Source: Ascarosepion bandense
Taxonomy: Eukaryota > Mollusca > Cephalopoda > Sepiida > Sepiidae
NCBI GenBank assembly: GCA_037127315.1
Contig: JBBBDQ010001686.1
Span: 226,001-290,000 of the forward strand
Direction of reading: 5' to 3'
DNA length: 64,000 nucleotides
The position numbers and the translations under genes are program-made. Below, one piece after another: positions 20,128-30,988 of this stretch (position 1 is its first letter; each line of letters starts with the position of its first letter). Under the pieces are notes generated by a model. The model saw only the letters and a list, made by a program, of their open reading frames with translations, had not been told where the DNA came from and searched no databases.

Positions 20128-20345
20128 TTCTCTATTCTTCTGAGATGAGTTCGTATTTAAAATATTTACATTGTTCGGACTGTTGTCCTCATCTTTATTG
20201 TCCCTTTTTACGAAGTTTCGGTCGTGGGACTCCCCGGCCTTCTTTAGTCCGAACACCGGAAAAAAATGTAATAATGATGATATTTGGTTTTTAAAAACGG
20301 TAGGGGCACTCTCAATAAATTGTTAAACACTGTCGTTTGTTTTTC
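20128..20345. repeat. dispersed repeat, copy 2 (relative at 13985-14132)
   Basis: Shares 'tttacattgttcggactgtt', 'ttacgaagtttcgg', 'ccccggccttctttagtccg' and 'aataatgatgatatttgg' with 13985-14130. Part of it ('acattgttcgggctgttgtc') also occurs at 25287-25315. It ends with 'caataaattgttaaacac', as in the 14133-14340 units. This suggests one element family of unknown type. Confidence 0.5.
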
Positions 20346-21110
20346 TTACATTAAAAATAAAAAAATAACTGTAAATCGAGGAGGTGTTGGAGTTAGAATA
20401 CTGAGGAAAGTGCTGGAGGTTTGACGAGACATGCTGTTACTCAGTATCCAGCGATAACAAGCATTTGGTGTGAACATAAAAATGTTTGAAATAATAATGA
20501 TGATGACGAAAAAATCAAAACGCAAAAAAAAGTTGTCAGAAATTCATATTAGTCACAATCAGGTAGAAGAGCCCATCTTTCTTCACACTCGGAAATCCGC
20601 AGTGGGGGTGTTGTTTCTTGTCTAATGACAAATTAATTCAGTTTTGACCCAGCCTTGTTTTCCTTGTTTATTTTTAATTTTGTTTTCGATTCCTGTAAAG
20701 TGCTTCATCGAATCGGAATCAGCTTAAAAATTCATGACATCTTTCAGGTTCGCCGTGTTGATTGGTCGGCATGTCTTCTAAATTCGTTTTATCTTCAAAT
20801 GCTGAGAGATTTCAAGAAGAAAGGATAACTCCTTGGATTTAAAAGAAAATCTAGGAAATAGTCACCGTCTTTTTTTCTTTTACCCTTTTCTTTCCTTTTT
20901 TTTTCATTCATTCTTTTCTTTCTTTTTCTTGCAAACAACTCTTTCTTTTTCATGATTCTTCATTTCTCTTTTTCTTTCATTTATTTTTCTTTTAATTTGT
21001 ACTTTTTTTATTCCTCCTTCTTTTTCCGTCTTCTCTTTCGTTTCTCTAATGTAATTTATTCTTCTCATCTTTCTACTTTACGAGGTAGCAGCACTTGTTA
21101 GGGTCTCAGT
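20346..21110. other. unassigned stretch with pyrimidine-rich end
   Basis: 20346-20860 shows no gene or recognised repeat. 20860-21080 is strongly T/C-rich on the plus strand (runs of TTTC and TTCTTT) and looks like decayed simple sequence. Confidence 0.5.
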
Positions 21111-21119
21111 TATGTGGAA

Positions 21120-21398
21120 ACTAGCAGTATAGCCCGGCGTTGCTCGGGTGTAATGAAAGCTTTAAAACTAATCCATGGTCCTGGAGCTCAGACTCTTTGG
21201 ACGTTGGCACGAAAGACTAAAAAGCAATAGTTGTTTCCAGTTAAAGCGTAACCGTAGACTGAAAGAAAAATGAATGGATATAAGTCAAATTTTGATTTCC
21301 TGGTATCGATATCAAATTTTCTACACAATTGTAAGAATTGCAACCTTGAAAATTATGAATATCGTTTTTTATGTCTTTATTTATGAGTATGAACAGAC
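21120..21398 (-). mobile_element. Helitron-like element, internally deleted and truncated
   Basis: The element's 3' end lies at 21120: on the minus strand a hairpin CCCGAGCAACGCCGGG is followed by CTATACTGCTAG and T. The interior has a deletion relative to 22581-23287 (jump near 21310). The 5' end is lost in the (GATA)n array. Confidence 0.7.
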
Positions 21399-21404
21399 TG
21401 AGAC

Positions 21405-21446
<42 letters not shown>

Positions 21447-21490
21447 AAATAAAAAGTGGAATAGATAGATAGATAGATAGATAGATAGAG

Positions 21491-21529
<39 letters not shown>

Positions 21530-21530
21530 G

Positions 21531-21567
<37 letters not shown>

Positions 21568-21582
21568 TGAAGAAAGTGAAAG

Positions 21583-21615
<33 letters not shown>

Positions 21616-21626
21616 TGAAGAAAGTG

Positions 21627-21675
<49 letters not shown>

Positions 21676-21734
21676 TGAAGAAAGTGAAAGAGATAGATAG
21701 ATAGATAGATAGATAGATATGAAGAAAGTGAAAG

Positions 21735-21777
<43 letters not shown>

Positions 21778-21782
21778 GAGAG

Positions 21783-21835
<53 letters not shown>

Positions 21836-21846
21836 TGAACAGACTG

Positions 21847-21903
<57 letters not shown>

Positions 21904-21912
21904 TTAAGAGAC

Positions 21913-21970
<58 letters not shown>

Positions 21971-21978
21971 ACAACTGG

Positions 21979-22025
<47 letters not shown>

Positions 22026-22033
22026 ACAACTGG

Positions 22034-22070
<37 letters not shown>

Positions 22071-22112
22071 GAAAAGGCTCAGATAGATAGATAGATAGAT
22101 AGGAAAAGGCTC

Positions 22113-22176
<64 letters not shown>

Positions 22177-22184
22177 ACAACTGG

Positions 22185-22245
<61 letters not shown>

Positions 22246-22287
22246 GAAAAGGCTCAGATAGATAGATAGATAGATAGGAAAAGGCTC

Positions 22288-22361
<74 letters not shown>
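21397..22361. repeat. ~1-kb (GATA)n array with recurring interruptions
   Basis: Hundreds of GATA units are broken by interruptions that themselves recur: 'gatatgaagaaagtga' (four times, 21565-21735), 'aataacaactggga' (three times, near 21966, 22021, 22172) and 'ggaaaaggctca' (four times, near 22070, 22101, 22244, 22277). The recurrence shows that blocks of the array were duplicated after the interruptions arose. The YLSIYLSI frames on the minus strand are artefacts. Confidence 0.95.
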
Positions 22362-22380
22362 CCCAACTTGCATCCATTTC

Positions 22381-22548
22381 CTCATGCTTCTTTTTCCGTC
22401 CACACTACTCTCATCAGTATTCTCATTCTTCTCTTACCCACTTCCTGACACCCCCTATAACCTGTCACTCTTTCACATAACTTTCCTCCTATGCAAAACA
22501 GTAGCAGTAAATTGCCTTACTTGGGGCGATATGATTATAAAAAAAATT
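22381..22548 (+). mobile_element. APE-type LINE 3' untranslated end
   Basis: Landmarks 'actcatcagtattctc'-type words, 'cttcctgacaccccctataa', 'aactttcctcctatg' and 'ttggggcgatatgatta' match 53820-53975 and 45430-45580. Only the 3' untranslated end is present. Confidence 0.8.
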
Positions 22549-22580
22549 AACAACTTGTTTATCTATTTATTTATTTTATA

Positions 22581-23287
22581 CTAGCAGTATAGCCCGGCGT
22601 TGCTCGGGTGTAATGAAAGCTTTAAAACTAATCCATGGTCCTGGAGCTCAGACTCTTTGGACGTTGGCACGAAAGACTAAAAAGCAATAGTTGTTTCCAG
22701 TTAAAGCGAAACTGTAGACTGAAAGAAAAATGAATGGATGTAAGTCAAATTTTGATTTCCTGGTATCGATATCCAATAAGTTTTTTTCGTCGTAAACTGA
22801 ATTTTGAAGGCTAAATAAGTCCTCTGAGTAAATGGTGTCATGGCTGAGACTAAGAACTACAATTATACCTATTTATAGCCAAACCCGAAGCAAAAACTAA
22901 AATAAAAGGGCAGAAAAAATACTGACATACAGGCAGATAAACACACACACACACAAACATCTTGCCTTTTATATATTATCGATTTTCTGCACAATTATAA
23001 GAACTTCAACCTTGAAACTTTTGAATATCGTTTCTTGTCTTTGTCTATGAGTGTATCAAATTTGATTAAAATCGGACCACTCCTTCTATAACCCGATGTT
23101 TTCGATTTTCGATATTTATCAGGGGTACCTCGACACAAGACCTAGGTAAGAACACTCGCAGACGCTTATAGTACAACTGTGTAAATTTTCAAGAAAATCG
23201 GCCCAGCCGTTTCAGAGTTTATAGTTAACGGACACACACACACACACACACACACAGAGTTTCATTTATAAATAAGTTTAGATTAGA
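22581..23287 (-). mobile_element. Helitron-like non-autonomous element, full length
   Basis: Read on the minus strand it starts TCTAATCTAAACTTATTTAT (5' TC) and ends with a GC-rich hairpin CCCGAGCAACGCCGGG, then CTATACTGCTAG, followed by T. The base before the 5' end is A. A 5' TC, a 3' hairpin 8-12 bases before CTAG and insertion between A and T without target duplication is the Helitron signature. It is ~707 bp, carries internal (AC)n and has no Rep/helicase frame, so it is non-autonomous. Confidence 0.8.
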
Positions 23288-23333
23288 TAATGTTTTGATT
23301 TTTCTTTAATGATTCATGAATTACACAAATAAA

Positions 23334-23513
23334 TTATCGTAAAAATTTAGCAATATATTTGTTTAAAAAAAGACTAGTCATAATATATTTTATAGCAAAA
23401 TGACAATCAATACAGCACAAAATTATAAAAAAATACACTTTTATAATAACGCTACCAACAATATATTTATTTTCAGCTATATATCTAATGTCAGGATAAA
23501 CGTTGTGGTAGAG
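23334..23513. other. short unassigned AT-rich stretch
   Basis: No gene or repeat recognised; a minus-strand 92-codon frame crosses into the SINE and has no recognisable content. Confidence 0.4.
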
Positions 23514-23955
23514 CGTATGTGCGTTGTGGTGTAGTGAATATCGTCTCAAACAGAGAAATCGGACAGCCGAGTTCGAATTCCAATTGAAATCGTTGCATTC
23601 ACTTACGCACAAATACCCTTGGGAAAGGTATTAATACGTCCCCTCTCTGCAGTTATGGGTTAAATATCAGGACAGATTGGGTCCTATAGCCTTGACTGGC
23701 AACCACTCTACCGTAGAAAGCAATGGCAACCTACTGTGGAATAATCTTTTCTCCAGTCAGACATGTCTCTTTCAAGATATGATCGCCCAAAGCGTAAATA
23801 ACAAAGATTTAGTTCTATAGCCTTGTTTGGCAACTAGTCTACCTCAGAAAGTATTGGCACACTACTGTGGAAAAAGCTTCTGCCTAGTCAGTCATGTCTT
23901 TTTTGAGACATGATCGCCGAAACGTGTATCACATATGGCCCTTGACTGACTGATA
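23514..23955 (+). mobile_element. SINE followed by a second SINE 3' half (chimeric pair)
   Basis: The first part (23514-23806) is a whole SINE with box B GAGTTCGAATTCC, losing its last bases at 'gcgtaaataacaa'. The second part (23807-23955) restarts at 'gttctatagccttg' and runs to 'tgactgactga'. They are in the same orientation, so this is template switching or a nested partial duplication. Confidence 0.8.
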
Positions 23956-24015
23956 TATGATAAACATATGTTTGCCCTGAAAGTTTAAAGTTATGTACAA
24001 AATGTATAGTTGAAG
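23845..24015 (+). repeat. segmental duplication, copy 1
   Basis: The SINE 3' half plus about 65 bases of flanking DNA ('gataaacatatgtttgccct', 'ttatgtacaaaatgtatagt') is repeated at 24860-25035 about 1 kb away in the same orientation. Shared flank beyond the SINE end shows a DNA-level duplication and not two insertions. Confidence 0.85.
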
Positions 24016-24636
24016 CCATAAACTTCCAAAGCCGTTTAATTGCGTAAAAATTCAAATGTCATTGCGATGCTGAATACGTGGGACAGACCAATTAAAGACG
24101 GAAACCGGAATTTTTCAGCACGTTCCTGCCGATATAAACCTGGGCAATGTGTGTCCCTTATCATGGACGACTCATTCCGCGTATGTTTCGTTCATAGGCC
24201 AGCATTTTCCTGAAAACCTTAACTGTGCAAATAAATATGCAATCGATACTTTCACGGTTTTACCGCTCATTATTTACATATAATTGAAGCGGTTAAGATA
24301 AAGTTAAACCGACCGGCTCTGTACAAACAAATCGAAGATTTTATTCGCTCTATATGTTTATTTGTGGGTCGTGAGTAATATTTTTTCTTTCTTTATGCTC
24401 ATTTGAAACATTTAATTTTCTTTTATTCGTGAATTATTTTACTGATAAGTTTGTTTTATTCATACTCTTTACTTTTCACTCTTCATCTGTTTCTTAATTT
24501 ATGTGAGAACTGACCCTTTTGTTGTCATACTTTGCGCCATTTTACTGACGAATTGTTGGTCGAAAGGATTCCTAAGGAAAACAATGCCTTCGTCTCTTTT
24601 AAAATCAATATTTATGTTCTGTGTCATTAAATTCTT

Positions 24637-24640
<4 letters not shown>
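24016..24640. other. unassigned stretch
   Basis: Non-coding as far as can be seen. It carries no recognised repeat and is T-rich after 24370. The 24503-24703 frame has no recognisable content and runs into an (AT)n tract. Confidence 0.4.

Positions 24641-24683
<43 letters not shown>
24641..24683. repeat. (AT)n microsatellite
   Basis: About 21 AT units. Confidence 0.95.
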
Positions 24684-24686
<3 letters not shown>

Positions 24687-24689
24687 CTT

Positions 24690-24850
24690 TAGCAATAAGT
24701 TGAACACTCTGGGTAACTGGCATTTGTTTACATTTCATATAACACGCTAAAATTTTCTTTTTCTACTGTGCACTGGTAGCTTAAAGGTAGCATCTCCGAC
24801 AAATGTCAAATCAGTCTGAGTTCAATCCTGGCTGAAAGTAATCGGATGTC
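24690..24850 (+). mobile_element. tRNA-like promoter fragment of hammerhead-bearing element
   Basis: Homologous to 35445-35625. Shared landmarks: 'tgaacactctgggtaactgg' (versus 'tgagttctctcggtgactgg'), 'acacgctaaaattt', and a tRNA-like part with box A-like TGGTAGCTTAAAGGTAG and box B-like GAGTTCAATCC. It stops before the hammerhead, where it joins the SINE duplication at about 24857. Confidence 0.6.
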
Positions 24851-24859
24851 TAACCGTCT

Positions 24860-25035
24860 ACCTCAGAAAGTATTGGCACACTACTGCGGGAAAAGCTTCT
24901 GCCTAGTCAGTCATGTCTTTTTTGAGACATGATCGCCGAAACGTGTATCACATATGGCCCTTGATTGACTGATATATGATAAACATATGTTTGCCCTGAA
25001 AGTTTAAAGTTATGTACAAAATGTATAGTTGAAAT
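24860..25035 (+). repeat. segmental duplication, copy 2
   Basis: Second copy of 23845-24015, with a few substitutions ('tactgcggg' versus 'tactgtgga'). Its left breakpoint is fused to the tRNA-like fragment at 24690-24850. Confidence 0.85.
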
Positions 25036-25321
25036 CGGTGATATTAGATGTGAAGATCGTTTAGCCTTTGTTTTCTCATTACTGAATAAAGGGGCATCAA
25101 CCCACCTCAAAATACCAACTATTAGAGGAAGTAATCGAAAATATACATTATCTTCTCACTTCCTGCCAACGTGCACCAGTCATAATCAAGCAGAAGCTAG
25201 AGATTTTGTTTGCCCAACAATTCGTCTGACGGAACAAACTCTCAAGGAGTCCAAGAGAAATTATAAAACGATTTACACCATTTACATTGTTCGGGCTGTT
25301 GTCCTCATCTTTATTATGATA
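25036..25321. other. unassigned stretch
   Basis: No gene recognised. 25287-25315 repeats part of the 20160 dispersed repeat. Confidence 0.4.
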
Positions 25322-25499
25322 CTATCAGTATAGCCCGGCGTTGCTCGGGTGTAATGAAAGCTTTAAAACTAATCATGATCCTGGAGCTCAGACTGAGTCT
25401 AAAGAATATTTGTGAAGTTTAGTGAGAATCGGATAAAAATTGTGGATTTGTATAAATGACATACAGACAGATAAACAGACACACACACAAACATCTTGA

Positions 25500-25553
<54 letters not shown>

Positions 25554-26036
25554 AATTCAGATACTTTAATCCAAGGAAAAAAAGCAGGAAGGTAAATTCC
25601 AAAAACCCGATCCTAATTAATATTAAAAAATGATACAGGAAGAGAGCTCCATGTAATAAAATCTTACAGAGCAAATATAAATTAAAAAAGGATTAATTCA
25701 ATGATGTTGAATGACCATTTCGATATGAAGATCCCCACGGTCATTCAACATCATTGAATTAATCCTTTTTTTAATTTATATATATATATATATTATCAAT
25801 TTTCTGCACTATTGTAAAAACTGCAAGCTTGAAACTTCTGAATATCGTTTCTTATGTTTTTGTCTATGAGTGTATCAAATTTGATTGAAATCGGACCACT
25901 CCTTCTATAACCCGATTTTTTTTATTACCTCGACACAAAACCTAGCTAAGAACACTCGCAGACGCTTATAGTACAACTGTGTAAATTTTCAAGAAAATCG
26001 GTTCAGCCGTTTCGGAGTCTATAGGTAACGGATACA
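25322..26036 (-). mobile_element. Helitron-like element interrupted by a foldback element
   Basis: The 3'-end hairpin (25330-25352) is intact but the terminal CTAG has become CTAT. The middle is deleted and its (AT)n tract now contains the foldback element 25551-25780. The family resumes at 'atcaattttctgcac' (25796) and continues to 'ggtaacggatacac' (26036), short of the 5' terminus. Confidence 0.7.
25551..25780 (+). mobile_element. foldback element, shortened copy
   Basis: The leader matches 3868-4010 ('attcagatactttaatccaa', 'acccgatcctaattaata', 'gaagagagctccatg'). The palindrome arms ('aaaaaaggattaattcaatg' and its complement) are joined with the inner part, including the loop, deleted at 'gatccccacgg'. 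It lies between two (AT)n tracts inside a Helitron-like element. Confidence 0.75.
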
Positions 26037-26867
26037 CGGCGATTTAGGTTGGAATTTCGACCCGAACACTTTATTTAATCCACTGGAGTAGATTGTTCTA
26101 TTTTCCCGTGCTATGCCTTATTTGACTATCTCAGTTTCGGTTATTTTCTTTTCGTAACCCAAATCTACAAATTTTTGTCCACCTTTGCAGCGAGCCCAAG
26201 GGCAGATAACCCAGTGAATAAAATCGTTGGTTGTGTTCGTGCTGCGTTAAAATTTTCGTACGCTTACTTGGAGTAATGTCCATCGCAGACAATGGTAGTC
26301 CGACATCTAATCGACAGTCGGGTCAATAGTGTATGGGCGTGATGGTTCTCTGGACAAACAACAAACAACGGATATATAAAAATATAAACTTAAATTTTAT
26401 TCTTCGTTAAAGAATGGAGTGGTAGTTAGAGGGAATCACGCATATGCGAGAGAATTGACAAGCAGGAGTATTCTTCTCTTCTTCTCCTGTCCCTGCTTTC
26501 TTTCGGTAATCTGCCACCCACTACAAAAAAATACATAAATAAATATTATATAAGCTGAAACCTCTACGCATTTTGCGTCTTCTATGGCTAGGCACATTCG
26601 TCAATCATCTTTGTTTTGAGGTCGGCTACCTTGTTGATATCACATTTTTGTTTGTTACTGCTTATATTTTGAAACCGGCTGTCTTTGAAGTAATCACACT
26701 TTTGTTGGTCGCTGTGTCTGATGTCAATCATATTTCTGTGGGTCAGAAAAATATTACATTCCTCTCATTCTCAGTTTTCAAAATGCTCACCTGTGAACAT
26801 TTAGTGCTTTCTTCTCCACTACCTCTTTCTCACACAACCAAAGCAATTGTACAAAACGTAATATAGA
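26037..26867. other. unassigned stretch
   Basis: Somewhat higher GC than its surroundings. The 97-codon frame at 26573-26866 shows no recognisable domain and runs directly into the Dong-like element; I do not support it as a gene. No repeat relative was seen within the window. Confidence 0.4.
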
Positions 26868-27484
26868 GTTGGGCAATATTTACATTGGGCAATGTGCAAA
26901 CATTATGGAAAAGCTGTAAACAAACACTGGTATGAACATCATCCAGCACCGGTTACAGAAATAGAAGATGTAACCATTCTATGGGATTACACCATCTACA
27001 CAGACAGAAAAATTGAAGCAAACAGGCCAGACATTATTGTTAAAAACCAGAAGGAGAAAACTTGTCTATTAATTGATATGGCTTGTCCAGCGGATTGTAA
27101 CATAGCAATGAAGGAATTTGAAAAACTGTCAAAATATAAAGACCTGGAAATTGAAATAGAAAAAATGTGGAAATTGAAAACAAGAGTTGTGCCAGTGATA
27201 GTAGGTGCACTTGGAATGATAAAAAATGGAACAAAACAACACATTGAAAGAATCCCTGGAAACCCCAGCTTAAGAGATATACAAAAAATTGTATTATTAA
27301 GTACAGCCCACACACTAAGGAAAACGTTATCTATGTAATGCTGGGGATGATAGGGAGGATAGAAAAACATGAAATGGAGTCATAACAACACGCCACTACC
27401 TGCCTTAGGTCTCCCCGCAGACTTGGTTGGTAGTGAGACCAATGCAGAAATCTAAATATGATGAAAAATGACATAATAATAATA
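26868..27484 (+). mobile_element. Dong/R4-like LINE, copy 1 of second array
   Basis: A 5'-truncated copy starting in the post-CCHC region ('agagttgggcaatatttaca') with an unbroken endonuclease frame (26892-27338, RPDIIV, LLIDMACP, ending RKTLSM). It ends ATAATAATAA at 27474-27484 and abuts copy 2. Its left flank is not (TAA)n, so the original target here was different or has been lost. Very similar to 15280-15900. Confidence 0.9.
26892..27338 (+). CDS. restriction-like endonuclease domain (partial, uninterrupted) of Dong-like LINE
   Basis: A 148-codon frame covering only the nuclease: TDRKIEANRPDIIV, LLIDMACPADCN, KYKDLEIEIEKMWKLKTRVV and the terminus RKTLSM. It differs from the 14461 copy by one residue in the same stretch (MKEFEK versus IKEFEK). 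It is truncated upstream, lacks RT and CCHC, and cannot function alone. Transcription is not implied. Confidence 0.85.
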   Translation: MCKHYGKAVNKHWYEHHPAPVTEIEDVTILWDYTIYTDRKIEANRPDIIVKNQKEKTCLLIDMACPADCNIAMKEFEKLSKYKDLEIEIEKMWKLKTRVVPVIVGALGMIKNGTKQHIERIPGNPSLRDIQKIVLLSTAHTLRKTLSM

Positions 27485-30400
27485 AACAAATCTCAATGAA
27501 GCAATATATGCATCAGCAATAGCAGCAACAAAAAAATTGAACATCAAAATAAAAACTAGGCAGTCTCGCAGACATGAAGATCCACCTTGGAAAAGAAAAA
27601 TAGAAAAAGAAATCGAACAACTTAGAAGTGAACTATCAGTACTGGATGAACTGAATAGAGGAATAAATGTAAGAACTAGGAAAAGCAGAAGAGCCGAAAG
27701 AAAATATAACATTAGAAATGAAAATGAAGTCTTATCAAATAAAGAATAAAATAAAGCAAAAAATCCAACTGAAGGCTCAAAGAATAAGACGCTATGAAAA
27801 AAGAGCAAGATTTTACAGACAAAACAAGATTTTTCAAACCGATACAAAGAGATTTTACAGGGAAATAGGTAAAAAAAGAATTGAAGTGACAGTCCCCTCC
27901 AGAATGGAAGAAGTTACACAGTTCTGGGAAAAGATATGGGCTTGCCCTAAAGAACATAGCAAGGAAGTACATTGGATTGCGCAAGAGATAGAACGAATGA
28001 AAAATAAACCAGAACAGACATGGTCTGGAATTACAGAAGATGATGTTAAATTTGCACTAAAAAAAGCACACAATTGGAAATTCCCAGGTATACATAAAAT
28101 TCCTAACTTTTGGCTATATTATTTAAATACAGCACATAAAAAACTAGCAAAAGAACTTCAAGAAATGGTTGACGATCCCACTAAAATTCCTGCATAGATG
28201 ACCAAAGGAATTACATTTCTTCTACCCAAGAATGGTGACACAAACAACACGAAAAACTACAGACCAATTACATGTCTTCCGACAACATATAAACTATTAA
28301 CATCTATTTTTAAAAAACAGACATATTTATTCTTAGAAAGAAATGACATGATACCGCTTGAACAAAAAGGGTGCAAACCTGGCTGTTATGGGTGTAAAGA
28401 CCAATTGCTAATTAACAAAATGATCCTGGAAAACTGCTACAGTACAAAGAAAAATCTTAGTACTGCCTGGATAGATTATCGAAAGGCATTCGATCGTGTG
28501 CCACATTCCTGGATTTTAAAGACTTTAAATATATACAAAATATTGCCCGTCATCATCAATTTCATCAAACAGTGCATGTCTATATGGAAAACAACCCTTT
28601 ACCTCAATCATATAAATGGAACCTATAAGTCTGATGAAATAAACATCAAAAGAGGTACATTTCAAGGTGATTCTTTGTCTCCCTTACTATTCTGCATATC
28701 ATTAATAGCACTAACCAGTCAACTTAATAAGACAGAATGTGGTTATAAAATAGGCCAAAAGAAAATAAGCCATCTATTTTACATGGATGACTTAAAGTTA
28801 TATGCTAAGAATGATAATGAGCTGGAAGGTCTTCTGCAAACTGTAAAATGCTTCAGCGAAGACATTGGAATGAAATTCAATTTGAATAAATGTGCTAAAG
28901 CTACAGTTTCACGTGGATCAATACAAGAAACATCCTCAATTAGCTTAGACCCTGCTGTAACAATAAAAGAATTGAAACCAGAAGAAGCTTATAAATACCT
29001 AGGTGTAAATGAGAGCGAAAACATTCACCATAAAAAAATGAAAGAAATAGTGCGTAAAGAGTATTATAGAAGGCTACGAATGATATTAAAAACAGAATTA
29101 AATTCACAGAATAGAGTTATGGCCATTAATAGCCTTGCAATACCAGTTGTCCAATATAGCTTTAACATCTTAAACTGGACTCTAAACGACATCAGGCGAA
29201 TGGATGCTAAAACAAGAAAGCTTCTTTCTAAGCATAAGATGCATCATCCAAAGGCTGATGTAGACCGTCTATACATACCCCGTAAAGAAGGTGGAAGAGG
29301 TCTTATTCAGCTGGAATTGTCATACAATACAACAACTATTGGCTTACTAACATACATAGAAACAACAAAGGATTGGATGATACAATTAGTAAGGCAATAT
29401 GAAGAAAGAAAGAAAAATATTCAATAATAAAAGAAGGCAGTAAATACAAACAAGATTTACAGTTAGTAGATTCTGTAGAAAAGCAAAACAGAAGCCAAGA
29501 ACCAACTATTGCGGCAAAAAATATGAAAATGAAAGCCAAAGATAAAGCTCTTGAACAGATGAAACAGCGCTGGCAAGACAAACCTCTGCATGGCCAATAT
29601 CCAGAACGTGCCAATAAATCCAATGTTGACAAAGTTAATACTCATCGATGGTTACATGCATCTGGATTAAAGTCTGAAACTGAAGGCTTTATTCTTGCAG
29701 CACAAGACAAAAGTCTTTTCAGTAGAATCTTTCAGGCAAATATTATGCATAATAATATGGATCTAAAATGCAGGTTTTGTGATAAACACCAAGAAACAAT
29801 AGACCACCTAATCTCAGGCTGTTCTGTGGTTGCTCTAAATGAATATAAAAATCGCCACGATAGAGTTGGGCAATATTTACATTGGGCAATGTGCAAACAT
29901 TATGGAAAATCTGTAAACAAACACTGGTATGAACATCACCCAGCACCGGTTACAGAAATAGAAGATGTAACCATTCTATGGGATTACACCATCTACACAG
30001 ACAGAAAAATTGAAGCAAACAGGCCAGACATTATTTTTAAAAACCAGAAGGAGAAAACTTGTCTATTAATTGATATGGCTTGTCCAGCGGATTGTAACAT
30101 AGCAATCAAGGAATTTGAAAAACTGTCAAAATATAAAGACCTGGAAATTGAAATAGAAAAAATGTGGAAATTGAAAACAAGAGTTGTGCCAGTGATAGTA
30201 GGTGCACTTAGAATGATAAAAAATGGAACAAAATAACACATTGAAAGAATCCCTGGTAACCCTAGCTTAAGAGATATACAAAAAATTGTCTTATTAAGTA
30301 CAGCCCACACACTAAGGAAAACTTTATCTATGTAATGCTAGGGATGATAGGGAAGATAGAAAAACATGAAATGGAGTCATAACAACACGCAACGACCTGC

Positions 30401-30488
30401 CTTAGGTCTCCCCGCAGACTTGGTTGGCAGTGAGACCAAAGCAGAAATCGAAATATGATGAAAAAAATGACATAATAATAATAATAAT
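27485..30488 (+). mobile_element. Dong/R4-like LINE, copy 2 of second array (longest copy)
   Basis: About 3.0 kb, the most complete copy in the window. It covers the pre-RT linker, RT, CCHC, nuclease and 3' untranslated region, and finishes in ATAATAATAATAAT. The N-terminal part that usually carries DNA-binding fingers is missing by 5' truncation after copy 1's TAA tail. Confidence 0.92.
27497..30335 (+). pseudogene. reverse transcriptase/endonuclease polyprotein of Dong-like LINE, four breaks
   Basis: Order: basic linker (EDPPWKRKIEKEIEQLRSEL), region KFALKKAHNWKFPGIHKIPN, RT starting KGITFLLPKNGD and NYRPITCLPTTYKLL, CKDQLLINKMILENC, AWIDYRKAFDRVPHSWI, GDSLSPLLFCISL, FYMDD (28777-28791), KYLGV, then CCHC and RPD nuclease. 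Breaks: a frame change between about 27718 and 27760, an in-frame TAG at 28195-28197, loss of one A in the run near 29410-29416, and a TAA at 30234-30236 shortly before the normal end. The catalytic RT motif is intact, so damage is recent and light. The two A-run shifts (here and at 16561) fall in low-complexity tracts. Confidence 0.9.
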
Positions 30489-30988
30489 GTCACCATTCTA
30501 TGGGATTACACCATCTACACAGACAGAAAAATTGAAGCAAATAGGCCAGACATTATTGTTAAAAACCAGAAATAAAAAACTTGTCTATTAATTGATATGG
30601 CTTGTCCAGCGGATTGTAACATAGCAACAAAGGAATTTGAAAAACTGTCAAATTATAGAGACCTGGAAATCGAAATCGAAAAAATGTGAAAAATGAACAC
30701 AAGCGTCGTGCCAGTGATAGTAGGTGCACTTGGAATGATAAAAAAAAATTGAAAGAATCCCTGGAAATCCCAGCTTAAGAGATATACAAAAAGTTGCCTT
30801 GTTAAGTACAACCCACACACTAGGGAGAACTGTGTCTATGTAACGCTAGGGATGCAAGGGGAGATAGAAAAAACATGAAATGGAGCCATAACAACACACC
30901 ACGACCTGCATTAGGTCTTCCCGCAGATTTGGTAGGTAGTGCGACCATAGCAGAAATAGCATTATTATGAAAAATGACAACATAATAA
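30489..30988 (+). mobile_element. Dong/R4-like LINE, copy 3 of second array
   Basis: Begins inside the nuclease ('gtcaccattctatgggatta') straight after copy 2's TAA tail and ends 'gacaacataataa'. It carries several stops (for example after KNQK near 30572) and a deletion in the 'ggaacaaaacaacaca' region. The 5' junction shares ATG with the TAAT tract, a short microhomology. Confidence 0.85.

Noticed and set aside
26573..26866. 97-codon frame as a host gene
   Set aside because: No recognisable domain, no splice or promoter evidence, and it ends at the junction with a LINE copy.
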